Notes: generated from the letters alone by a model not told the origin. A DNA stretch of 64,000 bases from Fulvitalea axinellae (GCF_036492835.1 NZ_AP025316.1:124001-188000), one strand, 5' to 3'; shown: positions 45,976 to 54,964, counted from the stretch's first letter. A program made the numbers and translations.

Positions 45976-46416
45976 ATCGTATGGATGGTATTGTATTCGC
46001 CGAATTTTCCTTCTCACCAAAAAGGTATTTTTCAAGCTTATATATCAGGCAAAAATAACAAAATATGGACTATTATTGCCCAGCAAAGGCAGGATTCAAC
46101 TGACTTAAAAGGATTGAACATGCTCACACCCACATAAACAACTGAAAAACAACACAATGAAATGAGTTTTTCATTCTTTTCATCGTTTCTTAAATCTATA
46201 CGGTTCTACCTTTTTTAAAGCGAAATTAGAAAGGCAAACCGCCTAAATAATACGCTAAATACGGAACATGGGAAAGCAAGGTTGCGTATGTGCTCGCAGG
46301 GTTGAAGACCAAGATTAACGTCTCGAATAGAGGATATTCGTGATTTTCGGCTTATTTTGTGTGCCGTTCCGGGGCGGTTTGCCGATTCGGAGCTTTGGCA
46401 TACTCAGACAACGATT
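45976..46416. other. Divergent intergenic region
   Basis: A 441-base gap between two divergent genes, so it carries promoters for both sides. I could not find a convincing TAnnTTTG box, repeat or hairpin. The plus-strand frame is open from a GTG at 46357, but the ATG at 46417 is the better start. Confidence 0.4.
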
Positions 46417-47637
46417 ATGGAAGACAGCGGACAGCGATTGGTGAATAAAATCCGTGATTTTGTCACGGACAAATATGACGGGCCGGCAGCGCAGTGCTTT
46501 ACGTACCATTGCCTTAACCACGTGAAGCTCGTGGTGGAATCGGTTGAGAAAATCGGGGAAGCCTGTGGATTATCCGAAAGAGAGATGGACGCGTTGCGCG
46601 TGGCTGCATGGGTTCACGATGTCGGATATATGGACGACCCGGAAGACCATGAGAACGCCAGCGCCGCCATTGCCACTGAGTTGCTTAAAGAGGAAGGCGC
46701 CGACCAGGAATTCATCGACTTGGTCCGCAGGCTGATTTTAGCCACCAAGGTTACGCATCCGCCCAAAGACTTGCTGGAGGAAATTATCAACGACGCTGAT
46801 TTGGCCCATTTGGGACGCCCCTCCTTTCCGCAGGTTACGGAATTGCTCCGTAAGGAATTCAGTGGCCAACGCGGCAGGAAAGTGAAAAAGAGAGAGTGGC
46901 AAAATATCAATCTGAATTTCCTTCGCGATCACGAATTCTTTACCGATTACGCCAAAGAGCATTGGGACCCTGTAAAACAGGAAAATATCCGCACGCTGGA
47001 AAAGATTATTAAAGAGGGCGAAAAAGGTGGGGATAAAAAGAAAAAAAGCAAGAAAAAGAAAGCCAAAGAAAGCGTAGTCGCACAAGACCAGAAGCCAAAC
47101 CGCGCCGTTGACGGGCTGTTCCGGATCATGGAACGAAACCATATCAATTTGAGTAATATCGCCGACGGGAAATCGAACATCATGATTTCGATCAACTCGC
47201 TGATTATCTCGTTGGTAGTGGGTGTTTTGTTCCGTAAACTGGAGGACTATCCAAACCTTCTGATACCATCAATCATTTTCGCAATAACGGGACTAGTATC
47301 GCTGATATTTGCCGTATTGGCCATTAGGCCTAACGTAGCGAAACCGGGAGCGGTAAAGCTGGAAGATGTGAAAGCCGGAAAGGTAAACCTGCTGTTCTTC
47401 GGAAATTTCTACAGCCTGAAGCTCCAAGACTATATGGAGGCGATGGAAAACCTTATACAAGACCACCGCGAGATTTACCGGAGCCTAACCAAAGACATCT
47501 ACTACTTGGGCGTTGTGCTCAGCCTCAAATACAAATTCCTCAGACTCTCGTACACCTGCTTTATGTTCGGCCTTATCGTTACCGTGTTGGCCTTTATTAT
47601 TGCGGTGGTGCTCTTCCCTGTCAAATATCCGTATTGA
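46417..47637 (+). CDS. HD-domain phosphohydrolase fused to a PycTM (Pycsar effector-type) membrane domain
   Basis: The product has 406 residues from the ATG at 46417. HD domain at about 10-170 with a full metal set: YHCLNHV (His31), AAWVHDVGY (His67-Asp68) and INDADLAHLG (Asp126/Asp128). A lysine-rich linker (KKKKSKKKKAKE) lies near 205-220. The PycTM (DUF5706) domain covers about 235-406. It begins LFRIMERNHINLSNIADGKSNIM, followed by two helices (ISINSLIISLVVGVLF, LIPSIIFAITGLVSLIFAVLAI), a soluble loop (LLFFGNFYSLKLQDYMEAME) and a final pair of helices (YKFLRLSYTCFMFGLIVTVLAFII). PycTM is the membrane effector domain of Pycsar anti-phage systems, and HD-PycTM fusions also occur outside such loci. 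The next gene on the strand is a class III cyclase, 234-261 bases away. Confidence 0.88.
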   Translation: MEDSGQRLVNKIRDFVTDKYDGPAAQCFTYHCLNHVKLVVESVEKIGEACGLSEREMDALRVAAWVHDVGYMDDPEDHENASAAIATELLKEEGADQEFIDLVRRLILATKVTHPPKDLLEEIINDADLAHLGRPSFPQVTELLRKEFSGQRGRKVKKREWQNINLNFLRDHEFFTDYAKEHWDPVKQENIRTLEKIIKEGEKGGDKKKKSKKKKAKESVVAQDQKPNRAVDGLFRIMERNHINLSNIADGKSNIMISINSLIISLVVGVLFRKLEDYPNLLIPSIIFAITGLVSLIFAVLAIRPNVAKPGAVKLEDVKAGKVNLLFFGNFYSLKLQDYMEAMENLIQDHREIYRSLTKDIYYLGVVLSLKYKFLRLSYTCFMFGLIVTVLAFIIAVVLFPVKYPY

Positions 47638-47662
47638 CGTATTATATTCTGTCTTAATCCTT

Positions 47663-47686
47663 CCCCTTTTTCTTCGGACAAAGGGG
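47663..47686 (+). terminator. Weak hairpin after the HD-PycTM gene
   Basis: Stem ccccttt / aaagggg with a 10-base loop, 26 bases after the stop codon. It is not followed by a T run, so it may be a processing or pausing site and need not block read-through into the cyclase gene. Confidence 0.35.
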
Positions 47687-47791
47687 ATGTTCCGTCTTGC
47701 CATCTGATTAAAACCGCAACCAAAAAACAACATACTACCCCGCATAATTAATAATTAAACGAAAAATAAAATGTATCGATCTTTGATATAA

Positions 47792-47799
47792 TAGTTTTG
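47792..47799 (+). promoter_or_regulatory. Possible Bacteroidota -7 box upstream of the cyclase gene
   Basis: tagttttg matches TAnnTTTG exactly, about 100 bases before the ATG at 47899. No TTG was found at the -33 position, so this rests on the -7 box alone. Confidence 0.25.
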
Positions 47800-47898
47800 C
47801 GGATATTTATTATAAACATATTCCAGATATAGCCTTACGTTTGTAAAGTCAAGGCCATATTCCAAAAATGCGTGAATCACACGGAGAACCACCAGCAC

Positions 47899-49107
47899 AT
47901 GCCAAAAACCACTACAGATACGGCGGGAGAACGCCTAGAAATAATAGATAATAACAGTAGCTATTCACAACGGTACTTCCGGTTTTCCACCGTGCGCACC
48001 GTGGCCGACATAGTATTCTCTGTGCTAATCTGGACCATCGTGGCGCTGTTTTACTACTTTCTCAGGGGCGAATTGGCCGTGCCCGCCGAGGTCCGGGCCA
48101 GTTTCCCGATCCCCGAATACGGAACCCCGCTTTATATCAAAACGATATTCACGCATGCCATGCTTATGGGTTTTCTTTACGGCAGCAGTTTCGAACTGAC
48201 CGAAAGGGCTACCCGAAAGCTGAATTTCTTTAGGAGGAAACCCTTTTCTTTTGTCTTGATTATGAAAATCATCATGATGGTTTTCATGTTCCTGTGCATG
48301 CTTCTGGTTACGGATCTCCTTATGATGGTCTTTTTCCCGGTCGGGGAGCTCAGTGACATCGCCAAGCTTTACGTTACGCTCTTCTTCACGAAATCCTTTT
48401 ACACTTACCTGATCTATTTTTTCGTAGCGTCATGCATTATATTCTTGTTCCGAAAACTCCATGACCGACTCGGCCCTTGGACCTTATGGAACGTACTTTC
48501 CGGCCGCTACGCAAACCCTAAAGAGGAACGCAGGATTTTCATGTTCCTTGACCTGAAAAATTCCACACAGATGGCCGAACGTCTTGGCCACGTGAAATAC
48601 AGCCGATTATTGCAGGACTGTTTCAGCGACATTACCGAAAGCGTATTCCTTTACGAAGCAGAAGTCTACCAATATGTCGGCGACGAAGTGGTGCTGACAT
48701 GGCGGGCCGACAAAGGGCTTAAAGGATGTCGTCCGCTGGCCCTGTTTTTCGATTACAGAAAACGGCTCGAAGCCCGCACCGATTATTATATGGAACGCTA
48801 CGGTGCCGTGCCCGAATTTAAAACAGGCCTGAACATAGGCCTTGTCACTGCCGTGGAAGTAGGTGTCATCAAACGCGAGTTGGCCTATCATGGCGAAGTG
48901 CTGAATGTCGCGGCCCGTTTGCGTAGTCTCTGCTCCGAAGCGGACCGGGACATCCTGATCTCAGAGGATTTGGCCGAATACATGGAAATTCCTCTCGACT
49001 TTCTGTTTAAGAAAAAGCTGAGGGGGAAAACGGGTACCATGGCCGTATACGCTCCTGATATCGACAAATGTCAGTGCGAAACGAAAACATCTGACAAAAA
49101 ATCATAG
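47899..49107 (+). CDS. Membrane class III nucleotidyl cyclase
   Basis: The product has 402 residues from the ATG at 47899 (a GTG at 47872 adds nine). About five hydrophobic helices fill residues 35-190 (TVADIVFSVLIWTIVALFYYF, AMLMGFLYGSSF, VLIMKIIMMVFMFLCMLLV, FVASCIIFLF). The catalytic domain runs from about 205 to 385: IFMFLDLKNST with the first metal aspartate (Asp218), YQYVGDEVVLTW with the second (Asp262), and GEVLNVAARL with the transition-state Asn336 and Arg340. All catalytic residues are present. The lysine usual before the GDE turn is replaced by Gln (YQYVGDE), so substrate choice between purine and pyrimidine cannot be assumed. It follows the HD-PycTM gene on the same strand. Confidence 0.9.
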   Translation: MPKTTTDTAGERLEIIDNNSSYSQRYFRFSTVRTVADIVFSVLIWTIVALFYYFLRGELAVPAEVRASFPIPEYGTPLYIKTIFTHAMLMGFLYGSSFELTERATRKLNFFRRKPFSFVLIMKIIMMVFMFLCMLLVTDLLMMVFFPVGELSDIAKLYVTLFFTKSFYTYLIYFFVASCIIFLFRKLHDRLGPWTLWNVLSGRYANPKEERRIFMFLDLKNSTQMAERLGHVKYSRLLQDCFSDITESVFLYEAEVYQYVGDEVVLTWRADKGLKGCRPLALFFDYRKRLEARTDYYMERYGAVPEFKTGLNIGLVTAVEVGVIKRELAYHGEVLNVAARLRSLCSEADRDILISEDLAEYMEIPLDFLFKKKLRGKTGTMAVYAPDIDKCQCETKTSDKKS

Positions 49108-49354
49108 CCTGTAACAGTCCTGTTGTCTTTTCGAAGAAGATTAGTGCCCCTTGGGCTCTAGAGTAATTCTTTAAATCAGGGAAGAACGATTGGGGGTAAA
49201 GATATGCGTACTGCTTTTTCCAAGACAACGAAGATCTGTACCCCCTCGGGAAATGATTGACCAATACGAATCGCCCATAATTCGGAACGTTTCATGATTC
49301 TCCGGAAATGGCACCTAGGTCAGTAAAGGTTAAAGGATTGCTGAAATAGAGTCT

Positions 49355-49909
49355 TTATCTCGCACAGATAATAAACATAACCCCACCGATCGGGTCAATC
49401 TTGGGTACCCGAAAACTGTTTTCACCTTCACCGTATTTGTTGCCAATAATCGAGAATAGTTCTTCCTTTTCCTCAACCTTGTACAGCGAGCCGTCACATT
49501 TTAACCAATGCCTAGGTATTTTGTCTCCGGCAAACATTCTCACTTCGCCTACCGTACCTTTCATATTAGGCCCCAAAGCGTTAAATTCTTCGGTAGTGCT
49601 TTCATCCAAAAGGCCTAATCTTGCGATAACCTCATCCACTGCCACTCTCTCTCCTTCAGGAGACAATTCTTGAACGATCCCGTCCACATGACTTTCTAGC
49701 TCCATGGTCGCTTTCTCCGTCTCAACCTCTGCCAAGATATCGTCAGCCTTGATAACATCGCCAACTTTGACGTGCCATTTCGTAATTATGCCGTACTCCA
49801 TGGCATCAGACATTAGAGGCATTCGTATTAGCACTTCTCCCTCAACCTGTCTTTCCATGGGTTTAGAAGGCTTCTCCTCAGAGGATTTACCAAAAAGTTT
49901 GTCAAACAT
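49355..49909 (-). CDS. Lipoyl/biotinyl-carrier domain fused to a phage tail-collar domain
   Basis: The product has 184 residues and no signal peptide. After a charged N-terminus, residues about 24-100 are a biotinyl/lipoyl domain: IRMPLMSDAMEYGIITKWHVKVGDVIKADDILAEVETEKATMELES, which resembles the E2 lipoyl domains, with the modified lysine Lys66 in ETEKA. Residues about 119-184 are a tail-collar domain of the microcystin-dependent/MdpB type (GEVRMFAGDKIPRHWLKCDGSLYKV, LFSIIGNKYGEGENSFRVPKI), ending shortly after VPKID with GGVMFIICAR. The collar is short, missing the usual glycine-rich C-terminal part. There are no E2 or dehydrogenase genes nearby. It is a stand-alone gene, convergent with the cyclase gene. 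Confidence 0.85.
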   Translation of the reverse strand: MFDKLFGKSSEEKPSKPMERQVEGEVLIRMPLMSDAMEYGIITKWHVKVGDVIKADDILAEVETEKATMELESHVDGIVQELSPEGERVAVDEVIARLGLLDESTTEEFNALGPNMKGTVGEVRMFAGDKIPRHWLKCDGSLYKVEEKEELFSIIGNKYGEGENSFRVPKIDPIGGVMFIICAR

Positions 49910-50129
49910 GCTTTTGATTTTTTTGCCTAACTCATTCTAAAAATAAATCAACAAGCCTAAATTAGGCTCTATCCTTTTAGATCCAAACTTATATCCGACA
50001 TAGTTTTCTCCGCTCGGTTTTAACGCAAAAAAGAAAACCATCCCGAAACGAGACAGCCTTCTTGTATTATGGGGTGTGTTCTGCTTATTTTCAGTCGAAA
50101 ATGTTTTAAAACTGAAGACTACTGATGGA

Positions 50130-53100
50130 TTACCTTTTGACAAAGCGAAATGTCCTGGCGCCACTACCTTGAAATATTCGGATTACATAAATTCCCCTTC
50201 CAAAGCCTGAGATATCCACTGTATTTGTGTAGTCAGACAACTGTATCGTACGAATCCTTTGTCCCGCCTGCGAGTAGATTATGCCTTGGGCTTCCGCTTC
50301 GAAATCACCTTTGACGGTCAGTTTATCGCTTGCCGGGTTCGGGTAGATAGCTAACGACGTTTCCTGTTTCGTATTCAAATCTTCCGCTACGGTCGAGAGT
50401 GTTCGGGCAACGGTACCGCTTCCGGTTCTTATCACCAGAGTCGGAGCGTTTTCGGCCGTTCCGCCTTCCTTGCTTAAGAAGTTCAACCAGTTCCCGCTGC
50501 CTACATCATTGGAGCGAACAGATATACTTAAGGTTCCGTCACCGGCGCGCTCAATCTCGGCTTGGGCCGTTACGTCCCATTCCACAGTGCCGGCGTTACC
50601 GAGACTCGTAGCCAGAGACGCTCCCTTTGCCGGACGGTTATTCCAGTTAATGGTGTTTTCTAGCCAAGAATCGTCCCCGACAAACAAGGCCTCAAGGTTA
50701 GTGGAGCCTGCGGTTGAGCCTGTCGCTTGGGTTGCCATCTTCAGCTTGGCTTCTACGATTTGCCCTTGGGTGCTTGACAGGTCAAACTGCAAAAATATTT
50801 CCCGCTGATAACCTAGTCCATCTTTTTTAACAATAAGTCCGGTCCCTCCTCCATAATTGGTATTGGCGCTACCTCCATCCTGAACAAAAGAGTCTTTGGC
50901 AGCGGTAATATTCTGCTCTTCTCCAGCAGACAGGATCAACATCGGACGAAGCGAGGTATCAGTGGCCTCACGGCTATTGTAGCCTATCCAGCTTTCCGAA
51001 CCGATCACGGTCGACTCAAACATAATCGACATCTTTCCGTCGCCTGTCCTTTGCGCTTCCGCAAAAGCGGTGACGTCCCATTCCGTGGCGGCCGGGCTTC
51101 CGGTTTTGGAATCCAGTTCTTGTCCCGTGGCGGGTTGGTTTGCCCAGGTCAGGCCAGATTCGCTCCAGGTATCGTCGGCTACGGCCATTGCCCGGATTTG
51201 TGTTTGCCCGATGGTGTTTCCGCTATTTACGGGCACCATTCTGAGTGTAGCTTTGGATATGGTTGAACTTACGCCCGAAAGGTCGAAACGAAGTAAAGCC
51301 TTTCTATTCCATCCCGTTCCGTCTTTTTTAACCGCCAGCCTTGTACTGGTTCCGTAATTGGTCGAAGCGCTTCCGCCGTCTCGGATAAAAGCGTCCGCCT
51401 CGGGAACAATTCCCGGCAAGTCCGCTACCTGAAACGTAACCGTGACCTCATCGGAATAGAAAGCCGCGTTGCCGAGGGCCTTCGCTTTTACGGTTACGGA
51501 GCCTTGTCCATTAAGTGTCAGTTGGTTGCCGGACAATGTGGCCGGCCCATCGACTAACTCATATTCAATGGTTGTCCCCGACGCATCGGATGTCGCGTTG
51601 AGCGTAATCGGTGAAGAGGAAAGCTCTTGGTCAGAAATAGAGAAACTTAGTTTCTGTACGGACTTTCCGCCTATGATATTTTCCAGATAACGATAACGGT
51701 CCGATTCGGTCCATATTCCGTCGCCGCTTCCCGCACCTCTAAAGCCCGCAATCCGTGGATAAACGCCGTTGGCTCCGCTATCGCCTTCATAAAAAGTCGA
51801 GCTGAAATGGACCTTGCCTGATTTATCAATCCAAACTCTATGATACAAAATCATATAAGCCGCATTGGTATTGTATGGCGCTGGCGGAGCCAATAATTGA
51901 CGTCCGTAGCCGGATGGCCAGTTAGTGCTGGAAGCGGGCAAACTTTTGTAATAAAGCCCCCGCTGAATTCCCAACGACGAGGCCCGCTGACGATAAGCCA
52001 CATGCATGTTTCCGCTGTTGTCGATTACCGCCGTCTCGTAGCTAAAATCCTGGGCTCCCGTCGGGGTTACGGTTCCGTTGTAGGTCCATTCGCTGGTATT
52101 CGTCAGATCAAAAGCCGGATCGGTGACGGCGTGAACGCTACGGTAATATCTGTCGGAGTGGACGTGGTCTCCGGATATATAGCGCAAGCGGTTTGAAGTG
52201 TCTAAAATCAACTCGCCCTGCGAATGGCCGTCAATCGCGTCAAAGGGGAACTGAAGGGCCAGGAACTTTTCTTTGATAACGGGTGTCCCCGTAGAGTTAA
52301 CCGGGCGGGTAATTTCCACAACATAACCTTGATTGGCGTTTCGGGTGTCGTTTTTTCCCTGATAGAAATTATTGGCCACTTTATCCTTGTCGAATCTAGT
52401 ATAGGCCAGATAAGTCTTGTCGCCGATAGTGGCCATTACGCCGTTGCCTCCGGAATGTACGGTGGCGGCGCCAGCGGTTTCCGACAGGGTAAATGTGTTG
52501 AGGCTGATCGTACCGTCAGAATTGCGGTAAGGAATCGCCACGTCAATAACCGTGAGGCCTCCGACCGTCCAAGGGTACTTTTTCCAAGGGTCCCAGCCCA
52601 GATCAGCGAATGATTGGCCACCCCTGTTCAGGATTACGGCCGGTGTCTCGCCGTTTTTGAGGTTATGCCCCGTAAATTCCTCTACATGGGCTAGGTAATA
52701 TCCGTTTAGCGGAATCACCTGAAAGTTTTCGCTATCAAGATCGTCAAGATAAAGCAGCGACCAGATTGTGCTTCCGTTTACCTTGTAATTCAAAGTTAGA
52801 TAGAGGTGATTATCGGATGTGATACAAAGCCTCGGGTTAGCGTGCCCTATAGAAGGTGGCTCGGCTGTCGTCACTGTCGCTCCGGGGTGTTGGGCGCTAA
52901 GTTCGTCGAGATAATTGATGTTCTTCCAAAGGCCGTCGCGCAAGGTGCGGATATAACCGAACTCTTTGTTGGCGTTGAACCCGTAGGGGCGGTTCTGGCT
53001 GTCCCAAGCCAAGGCCGAAAAGTGGTAGAAATCGTGCCTTGAATAGACATTCGCCTCATTGCCGTTGGCTGGCATCTGAAACGGCGCTTGGTCTTGTGCG

Positions 53101-53165
53101 AAAGCTTGGCCCAATAGGGAAACCATCAGCACCATTAACAGTAATGGGGTAATTCTCTTTTTCAT
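50130..53165 (-). CDS. Secreted BNR-propeller enzyme candidate with two DNRLRE domains and T9SS sorting domain
   Basis: The product has 1011 residues. I chose the ATG at 53165, which gives a classic signal peptide (MKKRITPLLLMVLMVSLLGQAFAQ). The frame extends 28 codons upstream. Residues about 28-560 form a BNR_4-type propeller (YSRHDFYHFSALAWDSQNRPYGF, SIGHANPRLCITSDNHLYLTLNY, HSQGELILDTSNRLRYISGDHVHSDRYYRSVH, KVHFSSTFYEGDSGANG). Some members with this fold are polysaccharide lyases, so that activity is possible here. Two tandem DNRLRE (CBM-like) domains follow at about 582-745 and 750-913 (ADAFIRDGGSASTNYG, KDSFVQDGGSANTNYG). The type A T9SS domain is at about 933-1011 (LAIYPNPASDKLTV, GIYVIRIF). 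It is the downstream gene of locus 3 and may process the substrate that SusCD imports. Confidence 0.85.
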   Translation of the reverse strand: MKKRITPLLLMVLMVSLLGQAFAQDQAPFQMPANGNEANVYSRHDFYHFSALAWDSQNRPYGFNANKEFGYIRTLRDGLWKNINYLDELSAQHPGATVTTAEPPSIGHANPRLCITSDNHLYLTLNYKVNGSTIWSLLYLDDLDSENFQVIPLNGYYLAHVEEFTGHNLKNGETPAVILNRGGQSFADLGWDPWKKYPWTVGGLTVIDVAIPYRNSDGTISLNTFTLSETAGAATVHSGGNGVMATIGDKTYLAYTRFDKDKVANNFYQGKNDTRNANQGYVVEITRPVNSTGTPVIKEKFLALQFPFDAIDGHSQGELILDTSNRLRYISGDHVHSDRYYRSVHAVTDPAFDLTNTSEWTYNGTVTPTGAQDFSYETAVIDNSGNMHVAYRQRASSLGIQRGLYYKSLPASSTNWPSGYGRQLLAPPAPYNTNAAYMILYHRVWIDKSGKVHFSSTFYEGDSGANGVYPRIAGFRGAGSGDGIWTESDRYRYLENIIGGKSVQKLSFSISDQELSSSPITLNATSDASGTTIEYELVDGPATLSGNQLTLNGQGSVTVKAKALGNAAFYSDEVTVTFQVADLPGIVPEADAFIRDGGSASTNYGTSTRLAVKKDGTGWNRKALLRFDLSGVSSTISKATLRMVPVNSGNTIGQTQIRAMAVADDTWSESGLTWANQPATGQELDSKTGSPAATEWDVTAFAEAQRTGDGKMSIMFESTVIGSESWIGYNSREATDTSLRPMLILSAGEEQNITAAKDSFVQDGGSANTNYGGGTGLIVKKDGLGYQREIFLQFDLSSTQGQIVEAKLKMATQATGSTAGSTNLEALFVGDDSWLENTINWNNRPAKGASLATSLGNAGTVEWDVTAQAEIERAGDGTLSISVRSNDVGSGNWLNFLSKEGGTAENAPTLVIRTGSGTVARTLSTVAEDLNTKQETSLAIYPNPASDKLTVKGDFEAEAQGIIYSQAGQRIRTIQLSDYTNTVDISGFGRGIYVIRIFQGSGARTFRFVKR

Positions 53166-53270
53166 TGAATTTGGGTTTATGATTAATCCCCCATAACATC
53201 CAAGGAAGATGGAGGAGTGTGATACTATAGCGTTATTCCCTCCTCTCATTTCCGCACTGGGTATTTTGAT

Positions 53271-53353
53271 TGGTATTTGGTCTTAGGTATTTGGTCTTAG
53301 GTAATCAGCGTCATACCTTTTACCCTATACCTGATACCTAAGACTCAATACCA
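53271..53353. repeat. Imperfect palindrome, GGTATTTGGTCTTAGG family, copy C
   Basis: The left arm is tggtatttggtcttaggtat followed by a second ttggtcttaggta. The right arm on the opposite strand is tggtattgagtcttaggtat followed by caggtatagggtaaaaggta. The first 20 bases of the two arms differ at two or three places only, so a long stem is possible. Each arm is itself a tandem of ggtatt/ggtctta words. It lies between susD of locus 3 (stop at 53373) and the BNR gene (start 53165). Confidence 0.65.
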
Positions 53354-53372
53354 TATTTATCATCCAACTAAA

Positions 53373-54953
53373 TTACGGGCGTTTGTCCCACCACAGCTTT
53401 GTGCTTCCCTTGTCGCCGGCGCCCATTTCCGGAAGGGCCAAGGCAGCGTTTAGGGCTCCGGTATTGAAATCGTATTCTGAAGAGGTGTAAGGGATTCTTC
53501 TTACGATTTGATCGGCGGGAACATCAGGATTCATGGAATAGATTCTCGGATAGAGTTTCGGATACCCCGTACGGCGAAGCTCCGCCCAAGCCTCCCAACT
53601 GTCGGGAAAGAGGGCCAGCCATTTTTGGGTCATGATCTGCTCCAGCTGGCGTGTTTTTTCAGCTCCGACCATAAAGGCGACAGGAATATCGGAAAGCGGA
53701 GCCGAAGCGTGACGGTCGCCGGGAGCGACAGGCTTCGCGGTGCTCTTCAGGTATTCGGAGATCTGGTCTTCGCCGATCTCCCATTCGAGCAGAGACGCCC
53801 TAACGCCATTGTTGTACAATTCCTCTACGGAACCTCCCATGGCCCAGCCTTCCAAAGCGCCCTCGGCTCTCAGAAGGTAAGCCTCCGCGGTACGCATTAC
53901 CTGAATCGGGTTGGTATCCGGGCCGTTCGGCAACCACCTAGGGCCGATTGTAGAGCAAAGGTCGCCGAAATTGATATTGGTTTTGTCGGCTTCGGTCTCT
54001 CCGTTGCGCAGGCCTTCGTAAGGTAATCCGTCGCCGTCGGAATCACCCAATACGGCCGGTGCGAAATAGATCGGAAGACGGGGATCGTCATAGCCTTTGA
54101 GCACGCTCTCCATTGAGGAGCTCATTCGGAACTCTTTTCCCCAAAGCGTAATCAAATTGTATGGATTCTTTCTGGTTTTCGAGGTGGCTATCAAAGCATT
54201 GTCCCGAATATCCTCCATTACGCCGTCTGACACGGCCTTTTCGGCTTGTTCTTTGGCCAAAGCCGGCTCAACGTACTTGACTCGCAAGGCCATACGCAGT
54301 CGCAAAGTATTGGCGAAAGTTCTCCACCGGTCCACGTTTCCGGCGAAAATCTTGTCTTTGGCCCCTACCAAGCTGGTGGTTCCCGCATGCTGTTTCAATA
54401 CGCTTGTGGCTTGGTCCAAGACCTGAAAAATATCCTTGTAGATGTCCTCTTGGCTATCATAACTCACCGAAAGCTCTCCGTTTCCGTACGATTTGTAGAT
54501 AATCGGCCCGAACCAGTCCGTCATTCTCAGAAAAGAATACGAGCGCCATATTTCGCCTATAGCCTGCTCTACGGGGCGTTCCTGCTCTTTCGACTTGTCG
54601 ACAAAGAGCTTTATCTGCGGGGCGCATTCCTCATAAAAAGATCTCCAGACGCCATCGAGCCAGCGGTCATTGAAATTGTGATTATCCGAAGGGAAATAGG
54701 TGGCCGATGTGGCGAAATACTGTGAGTATAAGTCCGAATGCAGGGAACTTCCCAGCTGAAACGGAACTGGCTGTCCAAAGTGGGCGCCATACTCGGCTCC
54801 CGCCAAAATAAAACCCAGATTGGATGGATCTACTTTATCGGCGGAGATTGTTTTGGGATTGGTGTTCAGCTCTCCGAAATCGTCCGTACAGGAAAAAGTA
54901 AGCGAAGACAGAAGTGCGAAAACACACAAGAGCCCAGTATATCTATTATTCAT
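53373..54953 (-). CDS. SusD/RagB-family outer-membrane lipoprotein, SusD-like_2 type (locus 3)
   Basis: The product has 526 residues, with a lipoprotein signal ending LTFSC, lipidated at Cys22. It belongs to the second SusD-like branch (FGELNTNPKTISADKVDPSNLGFILAGAEYG near the N-terminus, GEIWRSYSFLRMTDWFGPIIY, DKIFAGNVDRWRTFANTLRLRMALRV, QIMTQKWLALFPDSWEAWAELRRTGYP), not to the classical SusD branch of loci 1 and 2. It starts 11 bases after the susC stop codon and should be its surface-exposed binding partner. The different branch suggests a different type of ligand. Confidence 0.95.
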   Translation of the reverse strand: MNNRYTGLLCVFALLSSLTFSCTDDFGELNTNPKTISADKVDPSNLGFILAGAEYGAHFGQPVPFQLGSSLHSDLYSQYFATSATYFPSDNHNFNDRWLDGVWRSFYEECAPQIKLFVDKSKEQERPVEQAIGEIWRSYSFLRMTDWFGPIIYKSYGNGELSVSYDSQEDIYKDIFQVLDQATSVLKQHAGTTSLVGAKDKIFAGNVDRWRTFANTLRLRMALRVKYVEPALAKEQAEKAVSDGVMEDIRDNALIATSKTRKNPYNLITLWGKEFRMSSSMESVLKGYDDPRLPIYFAPAVLGDSDGDGLPYEGLRNGETEADKTNINFGDLCSTIGPRWLPNGPDTNPIQVMRTAEAYLLRAEGALEGWAMGGSVEELYNNGVRASLLEWEIGEDQISEYLKSTAKPVAPGDRHASAPLSDIPVAFMVGAEKTRQLEQIMTQKWLALFPDSWEAWAELRRTGYPKLYPRIYSMNPDVPADQIVRRIPYTSSEYDFNTGALNAALALPEMGAGDKGSTKLWWDKRP

Positions 54954-54964
54954 AGTCAGTGGAT

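Noticed and set aside
47872-47898. GTG start for the cyclase gene
   Set aside because: Possible, but the ATG at 47899 is preferred. The nine extra residues (MNHTENHQH) add nothing recognisable.
49937-50164. Minus-strand frame of 75 codons between the lipoyl/collar gene and the BNR gene
   Set aside because: It overlaps the end of the BNR gene in another frame and shows no recognisable features.
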